A stretch of DNA of 64,000 nt, from contig NC_079420.1 in the NCBI RefSeq assembly GCF_026213295.1, forward strand, positions 10,602,828-10,666,827. The letters run 5' to 3'. The notes beneath the pieces were generated by a model. That model was not told the origin of the DNA, ran no database searches, and was given only the letters and a program-made list of their open reading frames with translations. The translations under genes and the position numbers were made by a program. Within the stretch, counting starts at the first letter, position 1. Every line of letters begins with the position of its first letter. Below, piece by piece: positions 18,990-31,075 of the stretch. This stretch comes from Gadus chalcogrammus (taxonomy: Eukaryota; Chordata; Actinopteri; Gadiformes; Gadidae).

Positions 18990-19066
<77 letters not shown>
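18990..19066. repeat. (CA)38 microsatellite
   Basis: A second pure CA run, 65 bases after the first. Confidence 0.97.
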
Positions 19067-19070
<4 letters not shown>

Positions 19071-19464
19071 ATTGTTTCTCTGAGGGTGAACTCATCAGCC
19101 CTCTGTTTGCGTTCTCTGGAGGTAAACACCAACAGTAAGGATGTCCCTCATAGGTCACATATATTTAAATGGAAATGAAGCCAACCTATGAATAAATAAC
19201 CGCCGCACGCCGAGCGCATGTTTGCTAGGTTCCCGCTGCCAAGGTTCCATCAGCGTTCTATTGGCATATCTATGCATTAAAAAACATTTTCACGGCCAAG
19301 TCATTTTAGATTAGTCAGTGAAAAAAAAGACAGGGAATTAACGTCAGCAACGACAGGGAATTTAAATTTGTCAATGTCGAAGTGTCTTACAGGCTGCTGG
19401 GGGTTTTGTAAAGTCAACTAGAAAACATCGAGGCCATGACTGACCATACAACATGAGCAAATAA

Positions 19465-19748
19465 ATGGTAATGGTAAATGGACTGCATTTATACCGTGCT
19501 TTTCTAACCAGTGGCCACTCAAAGTGCTTTACAATATTGCCTAAAATTCAACCATTCATGCACACATTCACAGACCGACGGCGGTGTCAGCCACGCAAGG
19601 CGTCAGCCAGCTCGTCAGGAGCAGTCAGGGTGAGGGGTCTCGCTCAGGGACACCTCAACAATCTAAGAGGAGAAGCAGGTGATAGCGAACTAGCAACCTT
19701 CCGGTGATCAGCAACCCTGCCATACCTCCTGAGCCACATGCCGCCAAT
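19465..19748 (-). mobile_element. tRNA-derived SINE, - strand
   Basis: Reverse complement of the family at 143-414: begins GGTAAATGGACTGCATTTAT, ends at the head GAGCCACATGCCGCC. Confidence 0.8.
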
Positions 19749-19749
19749 C

Positions 19750-20445
19750 GAGCCGTATACGAACACACAGACATCCAGCCACAGAAACACCAAAACACAA
19801 ACACACAGACTGCAGATGGAGGGTGCTTTTCCATCTCTTAAGACTACCAGAAGGTTGTTGGTTCAGCGATAGCAGAGTGCTTGCTCAGCTGCTCCGGGCA
19901 GCAGCAGGTTCTTCTAAAGAAACCTTTCCAAAGTGGAGGGGCCCGATCAATACCGGGGCGCAATTAGATGAGTAAAATATGCAACAATGCTCCGTGATTC
20001 ATCTTCCTAATTAAAAAGAGAGAGTGTTCTTTTTTGCCACGCTGTCTGTTCAGCTCAGATGCTGAGCTGCTCATTCTGTCAGAGTGGATAGAACTCTGTT
20101 ATTGAGTTCTTTAACTCTGAAAGACCCCCAATAACTGAGAGGGGCTCAACCAGAATCACAATCAGAATGAATCAAACCCACTTTGCTTTTCTCGATAATC
20201 CCAGACAGTGTTTTTAAATCTCAGCCGAGTGCCGTCATCCGCTGAGAGTTTTGCAAGTTGCAAATTGTTGGAGGTTCCAGAAGTGCTGAATAACACGTTT
20301 GGCAAGGTCTGCATTCATTCGGTTTCCCCGCCATCCCCTCATCTAATTCCTACTGCCTCGCTGAAACGCTGACCACTTTAAAATCTCTCTGGGCGGTCTC
20401 CCAGTAAATGTCTCTATTCAAGTATATCTATCTTTATATATCTAT
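19750..20445. other. intergenic DNA, nothing recognised
   Basis: No exon-like open frame, RNA gene or transposon end could be supported. Confidence 0.5.
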
Positions 20446-20594
20446 CTTTATCTTTCTCTCTCTCTCTTTTCCCTTCTCTCGCTCTCTCTCTCTCTCGCTA
20501 ACCTTCTCTCACTATCTTTGTTTCACTATCTATATACATCCATCTCTCTATCTCTCCCTCCATCGCTACCAGTCTGCCTCTCTCTCTCTCTCAG

Positions 20595-20678
<84 letters not shown>
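20446..20678. repeat. (CT)n microsatellite region
   Basis: CT-rich throughout, with an uninterrupted (TC) run of about 80 bases at 20598-20677. Confidence 0.95.
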
Positions 20679-20679
20679 A

Positions 20680-21650
20680 GGAAAGTGGGTGACTCATTTA
20701 ACCACATGCCTGAGCACACCTGAATCTCCCTCGCGGGATTAATAACGTTGTATCTTATATTACTGCACTTATTCCATCTCCGAAAAAGACAACACTGAAG
20801 GACATCGGAACTGAATAAAGATATGCAACGGGTTATGTTTGGTTTGGAAGCTCACATCCGGGTGTAGGTTGAGAGCAGTAGTGTGTTATGATTGGTTTCG
20901 GTTTCTCGCTGTAGCGGTGCGGTGTGTGCTTGGCGCTGGCTGCAGCCTCTGAGCGCCCACTGGGTCTAGCTCGCTGAAAGAAGATGACGGCTCCGCTCTG
21001 AGGAGGTTCCAGGGACGGCCGGCTCGCTCACACGCAGAGCCATGCGTGTAAACATGAGTCTCATTAACGTGTGTTCTGGTGCCCTGAAGCTTTGTGAAGC
21101 ACAGACAGTGGGAGGACTTCTGTGCCTCCTGCCGACCCAGTTCCCCTCTTGCTAGCTGTGCTACGCTAACGTTTCTCCCTTTCCAGACAACATTAATCTG
21201 GCTGAGAGCTGAATAGAGCGAGCAGGTACATGCATCACAGAGGACAGCGGAGGCATAGGAATAAAAGCAAGCAGGCGTTAAGGGTAGTGTGGACCGCTAA
21301 ACACGGACACTAATGGCTGCCCTATTTCATGATTACACCACAGTGTGGAGGTTCTAAAAACGATTGTGTTCGTTAACTTAACAAGGACGTTTTGTCCTTG
21401 TTAACATATGATACGTATGTATCATATGTTGGGGGGGAGGGGGAGGCAAACCAGACTTCACAGACTTCTTTATCCCTGCAGAAAGTTCCAGAACATGTCC
21501 GAAGTTCTTGGCAGATCTCCGGAGAGCTGTGGTCGTTCCAGGACCTTCTGAGAGAGAGAGAGCATTTACTTAGACAGGCTTACATCATCCTCTGTGTGTC
21601 CCTCCACGCACACACTCACCAACCCGTTGATGGGACATCCAGCAGGCAGA
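20680..21650. other. intergenic DNA, nothing recognised
   Basis: Unique-looking sequence without recognisable exons. A palindrome-like ACATATGATACGTATGTATC lies at 21403-21428. Confidence 0.5.
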
Positions 21651-21654
21651 CACC

Positions 21655-21800
21655 CTCTCAACCCTCGACCCCTAACCCTCACCCCCCAGCCCCTAATCCT
21701 TACTCCCTCACCCTCACCCCCCAGCCCCTAGTCCTTACCCCCTCACCCCCTCACCCCCTCACCCCCTCACCCCCCAGTCCTCACCCCCAGTCCTCACCCT
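21655..21800. repeat. CCCCTCACCC low-complexity repeat
   Basis: Irregular CCCTAACCCTCACCCCCCAG and CCCCTCACCCCCTCACCC units. Confidence 0.85.
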
Positions 21801-21817
21801 CCGCTCCTCCCCAACTC

Positions 21818-21935
21818 TGGGGTTCTCCTCACTCTGGGACCCGGGCGGCGGTCCGGTTCTCCTCACTCTGGGACCCGGGCGGCGGTCCGGTTCTCCTCAC
21901 TCTGGGACCCGGGCGGCGGTCCGGTTCTGGGACCC
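21818..21935. repeat. 34-bp GC-rich minisatellite, about 3.5 copies
   Basis: Unit GACCCGGGCGGCGGTCCGGT plus TCTCCTCACTCTGG in direct tandem. Confidence 0.92.
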
Positions 21936-22092
21936 GGTCGGCGGTGCGGGGGCTGCTCCGTGGCCGAGCTGCGGCGCTTGTCGGTACTACCAGGGTGTCA
22001 GAGGTGCAGGGTCGGTCCCCCCCTTCAGACCCCTCCATGACCCGGCCTCTTCAGGGGCTTCTGGGTCCTAGAGGGCACCAAACCAATGGTCA

Positions 22093-22260
22093 ATGCTCAG
22101 GAGGAGCGGGTTGACTTGTAACCGGAAGGTTGCTAGTTCAATCCCAAGCTCCTCCTGTGTCGAGGTGTCCCTGAGACACCTCCCCCTGACTGCTCCCGAC
22201 GAGCTGCATGCGTGAACCGTTGTAAGTCACTTCGGATCAAATTGCTGCTAGATGCCCTAA
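22093..22260 (+). mobile_element. SINE head joined to a CGCTTTGGATAAAAGCG-type tail
   Basis: The head (CAGGAGGAGCGGGTTGACTT, then GGTTGCTAGTTCAATCCC) matches the tRNA SINE. The 3' part TTGTAAGTCACTTCGGATCA then GCTAGATGCCCTAA is a decayed version of the other repeat family's tail, so this copy links the two tails. Confidence 0.6.
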
Positions 22261-22567
22261 CCGTAAGAGCGGACCCCAGATCAGGATGTCTGAACCACAG
22301 CCACGTTTCTTCACCAGCAGCAGCAGCCTGCTCTTCAAGTGGTACTCCCAGCAGGGGGGCTGCGACACACGCGCCACCAGGCACCCACTTACACCCCCAC
22401 TACACTCCCCGTTCTTACGCAACACCCAGCGGAGCCGCCGACCGTGTTATTCATTCATTGTATTAATATTTAATCCCGCCCACACTTTTCTCCTAATATC
22501 ACCTCGCTTATCTTGGGTAAAACACTTAAATCTATCACCGATCAAACTTACCGACGGCAGACCCGAG

Positions 22568-23010
22568 AAGGAGGAGAGGGAGAAGGAGGAGGAGGAGGGA
22601 CAGGAGGAGGAGGAGGAGAAGGAGGAGGAAGAGGAGGTGGTGGATAAGGAGAAGGAGGAGGTGGATGAGGAGAAGGAGGAGGAAGAGGAGGTGGTGGATA
22701 AGGGGGAGGAGGTGGATGAGGAGAAGGAGGAGGTGGATGAGGAGAAGGAGGAGGAAGAGGAGGTGGTGGATAAGGGGGAGGAGGTGGATGAGGAGAAGGA
22801 GGAGGTGGATGAGGAGAAGGAGGAGGAAGAGGAGGTGGTGGATAAGGAGGAGGAGGTGGATGAGGAGAAGGAGGAGGTGGATGAGGAGAAGGAGGAGGAA
22901 GAGGAGGTGGTGGATAAGGAGGAGGAGGTGGATGAGGAGAAGGAGGAGGTGGATGGGGAGAAGGAGGAGGAAGAGGAGGTGTTGCATAAGGAGGAGGAGG
23001 AGGTGGATGA
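22568..23010. repeat. 72-bp GA-rich minisatellite, about five copies
   Basis: Unit built of GGAGGTGGATGAGGAGAAGG and AGGAGGAAGAGGAGGTGGTG; the period is 72 bp. Being a multiple of three it stays open as an acidic Glu/Asp/Lys/Val-rich reading frame (22286-23104), but that frame lacks any recognised domain and ends in SINE-like sequence (AAAAGCACAATATAAATC). Confidence 0.9.
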
Positions 23011-23374
23011 GGAGTTTCTCCACGTTCCTGTGCGGCGTTGTTGGGTGCTGAGAAAAGCACAATATAAATCCTATTTGATCATTATCATCGCTCTATTATC
23101 ATAATTATTATTATAATATGGATTATATGGATTATCATCGTCATATTATTATTATTATTACGGACATCGCTATGGAGCCAGAACCTTCCGGCCCGGATCC
23201 AACCCTCTCAACACTCTGAGACTGCAGTCACTGTGCAATCACACGCTATTGTGCTGCTGGTGAATGATGAGCAGCGCTTGTGCTGGTGCACGTGGCCGTG
23301 CTGTTGCACGAGGCGTTTCCTGTTGGCCGTGATGGGAGCGTTTTCAATATTGGGTAGTAGTGAAGAAGTGTATA

Positions 23375-23622
23375 TTACCTCATTCTATACCACCATCTAG
23401 AAGCTATTCTATATTACCCTGTTCTATACCATTTTCTAGAAGCTACGGCCTGTATATTACCTCATTCTTTATCACCATAGAAGCGATGGTCTATGTATTA
23501 CCCCATTGTATACAATTTTCTAGAAGCTATGGTCTGTGTATTACCTCATCCTATCTAGAAGCTATGGTCTATGTATTACCCTATTCTATATCATTTTCTA
23601 GAAGCTACAGTATATATTACCT
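23375..23622. repeat. about 45-bp minisatellite (TATTACCYYATTCTATA...TTTTCTAGAAGCTA)
   Basis: Five to six imperfect copies of TATTACCYCATTCTATACCA followed by TTTTCTAGAAGCTATGGTCT, ending just before the left end of the large composite element. Confidence 0.9.
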
Positions 23623-24577
23623 AACTCAGCCAATGACACTAACGGTTGCCCGCTTGCCCGGGCAAGTAAAAACATTTTTTGGGCAAGGTTTTTTCTGGTT
23701 GCACGAACGGGCAAGTGGATTTTGGGTGGATGTTAATACAAAGGCTATTTATTCAAATGTTTTTAGAAACTGCAGAACAACCTTTTGTTCCGCAAAATCA
23801 CACAAAATAGAAGTATTTGCAATTGATCAGCGCGCTGTCTTCGCTTCTCTCGGAAAGCGAGTTAACAGACAAGCATCGCTTCAGTGCGAAAATAGCCCCG
23901 CCTTCTGTCACTCACTCGCAGTGCGGCCTCTGGCAGTGATTCGCTAAAGGTTAGCCAATACTGCTAGCATCTCAAGTGCAGCGCCTCCGCGAACGGTTTA
24001 GGTAGAAGGAAAATGGAATAGTGATGGAGGAGTGCAGTTTGGAAGTACTTTGGATTGAGGCAAATTATCAAGGAAAGTCATACTCAAGAACACGGTTTTG
24101 AGTTTCATAACTGTGCACATGCACAGCAATAGCGATCTTTTTCACGAAATTGATATTTTTCACCAATTTCAACTACCAATTTCAACTACCGTAACAGCGC
24201 CTCGCCAATCAACTGTGACTGGCTTGCTGCAGAGCGTGAGCGTCTTGGGAATACCCGGACAATATAATGGATACAATATGGACACATAAGAAAATCAATA
24301 TTCAGGATTTATTATGGATTTATTGTACAAATTCCCTGAAAAGATGCACGTTCCAGGATGAATTGAAAAGCTCCCGTAAGGGCTGAGATGGCAGAGGACA
24401 GCTGATTTGGAACGGAACAACAGCTGTTCGCTTTCACAGGGGAAAACTAAGGAACTTCAACCTACTTAGGCCTACTAATTAACGTTCAAAAGCTATTAAT
24501 TTTTTTTTTTTAAATATGCAGATACTGTCAAAATCTGTATTCGAAGCCTGAAAAATCGCATTCGGGCCAGCCCTAAT

Positions 24578-25361
24578 CAGGGACGCGGGAAGTCAGTCCG
24601 AGGTGGGGGGTGCTGAGAGAGAGTCTATATAATGACGTCATAATAAATGCTGAGCAACATCCAATGTTTACAGAGACGAGATGACGGGTGACGTCACATT
24701 CAGGGCTCCGCTCTGATAAACACTCTACTGGTGTGTAAAAAGAGTTCTGCCAACTAGCCACTGTTATTCACAAACATTAGCAAGTAAACAATGTGCAAAT
24801 TAGAGTCAACTCGGCTGATACTGTGCTGAATTTCACACACTAACAACATGCCGACAAGCTGTTGCGGTCCGGGATTATACACAGCGTAATAACAAGGATT
24901 CAGGAGTTTATTTCTAAAGGTTTACAAAGGAAAGTGAACCGTCCGTCTCTGCTCTTTTTTTGCCAACCAGTTTACGTGCGGGATTCCAGAATCAAAACGA
25001 TAACATTCAACGTGTCTATTAATATGGCAGCAACATTTTACACCAGTTTTAGAATGTTCACTACAACAGATGTTGAACACCAACATGCTTATGTAAAATC
25101 AGCATCGTACCATATTCAGCTATGGACAGTTCTGCGTTGTGCGTCATAGCCTACGTCAGCCTACACAGACAATGTTCTAAATAAAATGAAATGATAATAT
25201 GATAAATATCATAAAAAGGGTGGATGTCAATCATTTTATGAAAATTCATGCTGTATGATAAAAATATACAAAAAAAAACATTCTCACTTGCAGTTACAGC
25301 CAGGGGCCGCCAGGGGGGGGGTGCTGCAGCACCCTAAGCACCCCCATTTCCCGCGTCCCTG
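24578..25361. mobile_element. non-autonomous DNA element with CAGGGACGCGGGAA inverted repeats
   Basis: The left end CAGGGACGCGGGAA and the right end TTCCCGCGTCCCTG are perfect 14-bp inverted repeats. 784 bp long. The tandem array starts at the very next base. The preceding bases end another element (GGCCAGCCCTAA). No clear target duplication. Confidence 0.7.
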
Positions 25362-26698
25362 GGTAACAATGTTGTTTTTTATTGGTCGTCATGAAAAATC
25401 ATAAGGGGTAACACTGTTGTTTTTTATTGGTCGTCATGAAAAAAACAAAAGGGGTAACACCGTCGATATTTATTAAATAAAACATAGGGGGTAACACTGT
25501 TGTTTTTCTTTGGTCGTCATGGAAAAAACCACAAGGGGTAACACTGTCGTTTTAATCAAATGAAACATGAGGTGTAACACTGTCCTTTTTATTCGGTCAT
25601 CATGAAAAAAACATAAGGGGTAACGCTGTCGATATTAATCAATTAAAACATAGGGGGTAACACTGTCGTTTTTATCAAATGAAACATGAGGGGTGACACT
25701 GTCATTTTTCTTTGGTCGTCATGAAAAAACCCATAAGGGGTAACACTGTTGTTTTTTATTGGTCGTCATGAAAAAAAATATAAGGGTAACATTGTTGTTT
25801 TTTATTGGTCGTCATGAAAAAAAACATAAGGGGTAACACTGTCGTTTTTTATTGGTCGTCATGAAAAAAAACATAAGGGGTAACACTGTTGTTTTTTATT
25901 GGTCGTCATGAAAAAAAACATAAGGGGTAACACTGTCGATATTTATCAATTAAAACATAGGGGGTAACACTGTCGTTTTTATCAAATGAAACATAGGGGG
26001 TAACACTGTCGTTTTTATCAAATGAAACATGAGGGGTTACACTGTCGTTTTTCTTTGGTCGTCATGAAAAAAAACATAGGGGGCAACACTGTTGTTTTTT
26101 ATTGGTCGTCATGAAAAAAAACATAAGGGGTAACACTCTTGTTTTTTATTGGTCGTCATGAAAAAAAACATAAGGGGTAACACTGTTGTTTTTTATTGGT
26201 CGTCATGAAAAAAAACATAAGGGGTAACACTGTTGTTTTTTATTGGTCGTCATGAAAAAAACATAAGGGGTAACACTGTTGTTTTTTATTGGTCGTCATG
26301 AAAAAAGCATAAGGGGTAACACTGTTGTTTTTTATTGGTCATCATGAAAAAAAACATAAGGGGTAACACTGTTGTTTTTTATTGGTCATCATGAAAAAAA
26401 ACCTAAGGGGTAACACTGTTGTCTTTGTCAAATAAAATATAAGGGGTAACACTGTCGTTTTTTATCAGTCGTCATGAAAAAACCATAAGGGGTACCACTG
26501 TTGTTTTTTATTGGTCGTCATGAAAAAAAACATAAAGGGTAACACTGTTGTCTTTGTCAAATAAAATATAAGGGGTAACACTGTCGTTTTTTATTGGTCG
26601 TCATGAAAAAAATCATAAGGGAAATAATAGAAATACACACATACATTTTAATGTCATGTATATCCTCTTTATTGATGATTGATTATTGTGTATTGTCA

Positions 26699-26762
26699 TC
26701 GCCTCAGTGGTGCAGTGGAGTGCACTCTGCCTAACCCACTGGAGACCGTGGCTCAATATCTG
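26699..26762 (+). repeat. tRNA-like module 1 in the array (box A-like)
   Basis: CCTCAGTGGTGCAGTGGAGT resembles a polymerase III A box with flanks. It continues CCACTGGAGACCGTGGCTCAA where a B box would stand but is decayed. Confidence 0.5.
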
Positions 26763-26883
26763 TGGAAATCACAATATCTTTAATTTTAATAATATTGTAA
26801 TAATTTAATAATATAATTGTAATGCTATCATGTCTATTGCATTGTCATACATAACATCAGACATAATTTTAACACAAATCTCA

Positions 26884-27150
26884 GTGGGAAGTGGAGAGAG
26901 CTGTGAGCTAACCCCCTGGAGACCGGGGTTCAAGTCCGGTTGATGTCGTCAGTTGGAAGACTCTTATCTCTATTTCATGTGAATTATAAAGTCAAGTATA
27001 ACCTTTGTGATGTCTTTAACTGGTGTCTCGATGGTGCATTGTTAAGTTCGGAGGTTAACACTCTAAACAGCTCATGTTCGGATCCCTGCAAGAACGTCGA
27101 CAGGGGTGCAACTGTTGTTATTTATTGGTCAACATGGAAAAAACATGAGG
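26884..27150 (+). repeat. tRNA-like module 2 plus repeated spacer
   Basis: AGAGCTGTGAGCTAACCCCC then GAGACCGGGGTTCAAGTCCG, the latter with a good B box (GGTTCAAGTCC). It is followed by a spacer (TCTATTTCATGTGAATTATA; CTCGATGGTGCATTGTTAAG) shared with 27931 and 29306. Confidence 0.6.
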
Positions 27151-27930
27151 GTTAACTCTGTCGTATTTTATCGGCCGTCATGAAATAAATATAAGGGGTG
27201 ACACTGTCGATATTTATCAAATAAAACATAGGGGGTAAGACTGTTGTTTTTCTTTGGTCGTCATGAAAAAAACCACAAGGGGTAACACTGTTGTTTTTAT
27301 CAAATGAAACACTGTCGTTTTTTGTCGGTCGTCATGAAAAAAACACAAGGGGTAACACTGTCGATATTTAGCAATTAAAACAAAGGGGGTAACACTGTCG
27401 TTTTTATCAAATGAATAATGAGGGGTGACACTGTCGTTTTTCTTTGGTCGTCATGAAAAAAAACATAAGGGGTAACACTGTTGTTTTTTATAGGTCGTCA
27501 TGAAAAAAAACATAAGGGGTACCACTGTTGTTCTTTATTGGTCGTCATGAAAAAAACCATAAGAGGTAACACAGTTGTTTTTTATTGGTCGTCATGAAAA
27601 AAAACATAAGGGGTAACACTGTCGCTTTTTATTGGTCGTCATGAAAAAAAACATAAGGGGTAACACTGTCGTTTTTTATTGGTTGTCATGAAAAAAAACA
27701 TAAGGGGTAACACTGTTGTTTTTTATTGGTCGTCATGAAAAAAACAACATTCGGGGTAACACTGTTGTTCTTTATTTGTCGTCATGAAAGAAAACAAAAT
27801 GGGAACCACTGTTGTTTTTTATTGGTCATCATGAAAAAAAACATAAAGGGTATCACTGTTGTCTTTGTCAAATAAAATATAAGGGGTATTGTCATATATA
27901 ACCTCAGACATATTTATAATATAAATCTCG

Positions 27931-28190
27931 GTGGGAAGTGGAGAGAGCTGTGAGCTAATCCCCTGGAGACCGGGGTTCAAGTCTGGTTGATGTCGACAGT
28001 TGGAAGACACATATCTCTATTTCATGTGAATTATAAAGTCAAGTATAACCTTTGTGATGACTTCGCACGGTGTCTCGATGGTGCATTGTTAAGTTCGGTG
28101 GTTAACACTCTAAACAGCTCATGATCGGATCCCTGCAAAAACGTCGACAGGGGTGCGACTGTTCTTATGTATTGGTCAACATGGAAATAG
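27931..28190 (+). repeat. tRNA-like module 3 plus repeated spacer
   Basis: Second near-identical copy of the B-box module and spacer, 1047 bp after the previous one. Confidence 0.6.
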
Positions 28191-29305
28191 CATGAGGGTT
28201 AACTCTGTCGTATTTTATCGGCCGTCATGAAATAAATATAAGGGGTGACACTGTCGATATTTATCAAATAAAACATAGGGGGTAACACTGTTGTTTTTCT
28301 TTGGTCGTCATGAAAAAAAACACAAGGGGTAACACTGTCGTTTTTATCAAATGAAACACTGTCGTTTTTTATCGGTCGTCATGAAAAAAACATAAGGGGT
28401 AACACGGTCGATATTTAGCAATTAAAACAAAGGGGGTAACACTGTCGTTTTTATCAAATGAATAATGAGGGGTGACACTGTCGTTTTTCTTTGGTCGTCA
28501 TGAAAAAAACCATAAGGGGTAACACTGTTGTTTTTTATAGGTCGTCATGAAAAAAAACATAAGGGGTACCACTGTTGTTTTTTATTGGTCGTCATGAAAA
28601 AAACCATAAGGGGTAACACAGTTGTTTTTTATTGGTCGTCATGAAAAAATACATAAGGGGTAACACTGTTGTTTTTTATTGGTTGTCATGAAAAAAAACA
28701 TAAGGGGTAACACTGTGGTTTTTTATTGGTCGTCATGAAAAAAAACATAAGCGGTAACACTGTTGTTTTTTATTGGTTGTCATGAAAAAAACCATTAGGG
28801 GTAACACTGTTGTTTTTTATAGGTCGTCATGAAAAAAAACCTAAGTGGTACCACTGTTGTTTTTTATTGGTCGTCATGAAAAAAAACATAAGGGGTAACA
28901 CTGTCGTTTTTTATTGGTCGTCATGAAAAAAAACATAAGGGGTAACACTGTGGTTTTTTATTGGTCGTCATGAAAAAAAACATAAGGGGTAACACTGTCG
29001 CTTTTTATTGGTCGTCATGAAAAAAAACATAAGGGGTAACGCTGTCGTTTTTATTGGTCGTCATGAAAAAAAACATAAGGGGTAACACTGTTGTTTTTTA
29101 TTGGTCGTCATGAAAAAAACAACATTAGGGGTAACACTGTTGTTTTTTATTGGTCGTCATGAAAGAAAACATAATGGAAACCACTGTTGTTTTTTATTGG
29201 TCGTCATGAAAAAAAACATAAAGGGTATCACTGTTGTCTTTGTCAAAAAAAATATAAGGGGTATTGTCATATATAACGTCAGACAAAATTATATTACAAA
29301 TCTCA

Positions 29306-29570
29306 GTGGGAAGTGGAGAGAGCTGTGAGCTAACCCCCTGGAGACCGGGGTTCAAGTCCGGTTGATGTCGACAGTTGGAAGACACTTTTCTCTATTTCAT
29401 GTGAATTATAAAGTCAAGTATAACCTTTGTGATGAATTTGTACGGTGTCTCGATGGTGCATTGTTAAGTTCCGAGGTTAATACTCTAAACAGCTCATGAT
29501 CGGATTCCTGCAAAAACGTCGACAGGGGTGCGACTGTTGTTTTGTATTGGTCAACATGGAAATAGCATGA
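29306..29570 (+). repeat. tRNA-like module 4 plus repeated spacer
   Basis: Third near-identical copy of the B-box module and spacer, 1375 bp after the previous one. Confidence 0.6.
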
Positions 29571-30969
29571 GGGTTAACTCTGTCGTATTTTATCGGCCGT
29601 CATGAAATAAATATAAGGGGTGACACTGTCGATATTTATCAAATAAAACATAGGGGGTAACACTGTTGTTTTTCTTTGGTCGTCATGAAAAAAAACACAA
29701 GGGGTAACACTGTCGTTTTTATCAAATGAAACACTGTCGTTTTTTATCGGTCGTCATGAAAAAAACATAAGGGGTAACACTGTCGTTTTTATCAAATGAA
29801 ACATGAGGGGTGACACTGTCGTTTTTCTTTGGTCGTCATGAAAAAAACCATAAGGGGTAACACTGTTGTTTTTTATAGGTCGTCATGAAAAAAAACATAA
29901 GTGGTACCACTGTTGTTTTTTATTGGTCGTCATGAAAAAAAACATAAGGGGTAACACTGTCGTTTTTTATTGGTCGTCATGAAAAAAAACATAAGGGGTA
30001 ACACTGTGGTTTTTTATTGGTCGTCATGAAAAAAAACATAAGGGGTAACACTGTCGCTTTTTATTGGTCGTCATGAAAAAAAACATAAGGGGTAACGCTG
30101 TCGTTTTTTATTGGTCGTCATGAAAAAAAACATAAGGGGTAACACTGTTGTTTTTTATTGGTCGTCATGAAAAAAACAACATTAGGGGTAACACTGTTGT
30201 TTTTTATTGGTCGTCATGAAAGAAAACATAATGGGTAACAGTTGTTTTTTATTGGTCGTCATGAAAAAAAACATAAGGGGTAACACTGTTGTTTTTTATT
30301 GGTCGTCATGAAAAAAAACATGAGGGGTAACACTGGATTTTTATTGGTCGTCATGAAAATAACATAAGGGGTGACACTGTCGTTTTTTATTGGTCGTCAT
30401 GAAAAAAAAACATAAGGGGTAACACTGTCGTTTTTTATTGGTCGTCATGAAAAAAAACATAAGGGGTAACACTGTTGTTTTTTATTGGTCGTCATGAAAA
30501 AAAACATACGGGGTAACACTGTTGTTTTTTATATGTCGTCATGAAAAAAAACATAAGGGGTAACACTGTTGTTTTTTTATTGGTCGTCATGAAAAAAGAC
30601 ATAAGGGGTAACACTGTTGTTTTTTATTGGTCGTCATGACAAAAAACATAAGGGGTAACACTGTTGTTTTTTATTGGTCGTCATGAAAAAAAACATACGA
30701 TTAAACACTGTTGTCTTTGTCAAATAAAATATAAGGGGTAACATATTTGAAAAAAAGAAAGAAATTGTCCTTGTCAAATAAAGTATTTTCATCAGTCATC
30801 ATGGCAAAAAAACATAAGGGGTAATACTGTCGTTTTTATCAAATGAAACGTAAAGGGTAACACTGTAATCGTTTTTTATCTGTCGTCATGAAAAACCCAT
30901 AACGGGTAACACTGTCGAAATGTATAGAATAAAACATAGTGGGTAATGGTAATTAAACATTAAAACACC

Positions 30970-31075
30970 TGCGGTTTATAGTCCAGTGCGACTTATATAT
31001 GTACACAAAATTCAATTTATCTGCTGCGGCTTATACTCCGGTGCGCCTTATAGTGCGGAAAATACGGTATATATT
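30970..31075. repeat. dispersed repeat fragment (GGTGCGCCTTATAGTGCGGA)
   Basis: CTGCGGTTTATAGTCCAGTG and CCGGTGCGCCTTATAGTGCG, then GAAAATACGGTA, form a motif I recognise as a widespread fish dispersed-repeat terminus. Only one end is visible. Confidence 0.5.

Larger units (their letters stand above)
25362..30960. repeat. 5.6 kb tandem array of 47-bp and 36-bp units with higher-order structure
   Basis: The major unit (about 47 bp) is GGGGTAACACTGTTGTTTTT then TATTGGTCGTCATGAAAAAA then AACATAA. A shorter variant has GGGGTAACACTGTCGTTTTT then ATCAAATGAAACATGA. Well over 100 units are present. The array is interrupted by four tRNA-like modules and by about 250-bp spacers repeated at about 26884, 27931 and 29306. 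The spacings of 1047 and 1375 bp show higher-order duplication. AT-rich, no coding capacity. Confidence 0.93.

Noticed and set aside
21403..21428. ACATATGATACGTATGTATCATATG palindrome-like stretch as an operator
   Set aside because: Longer sequence not quoted in full support; it is short, imperfect, AT-rich and has no gene nearby.
22535..23104. Long Leu-, Pro- or Glu-rich frames on both strands
   Set aside because: Product of the 72-bp GA-rich repeat; no domain, no splice context.
26884..26950. A tRNA gene
   Set aside because: A B box is present but I could not fold a complete cloverleaf with an anticodon arm, and the module is repeated within a satellite; treated as a SINE-like relic.
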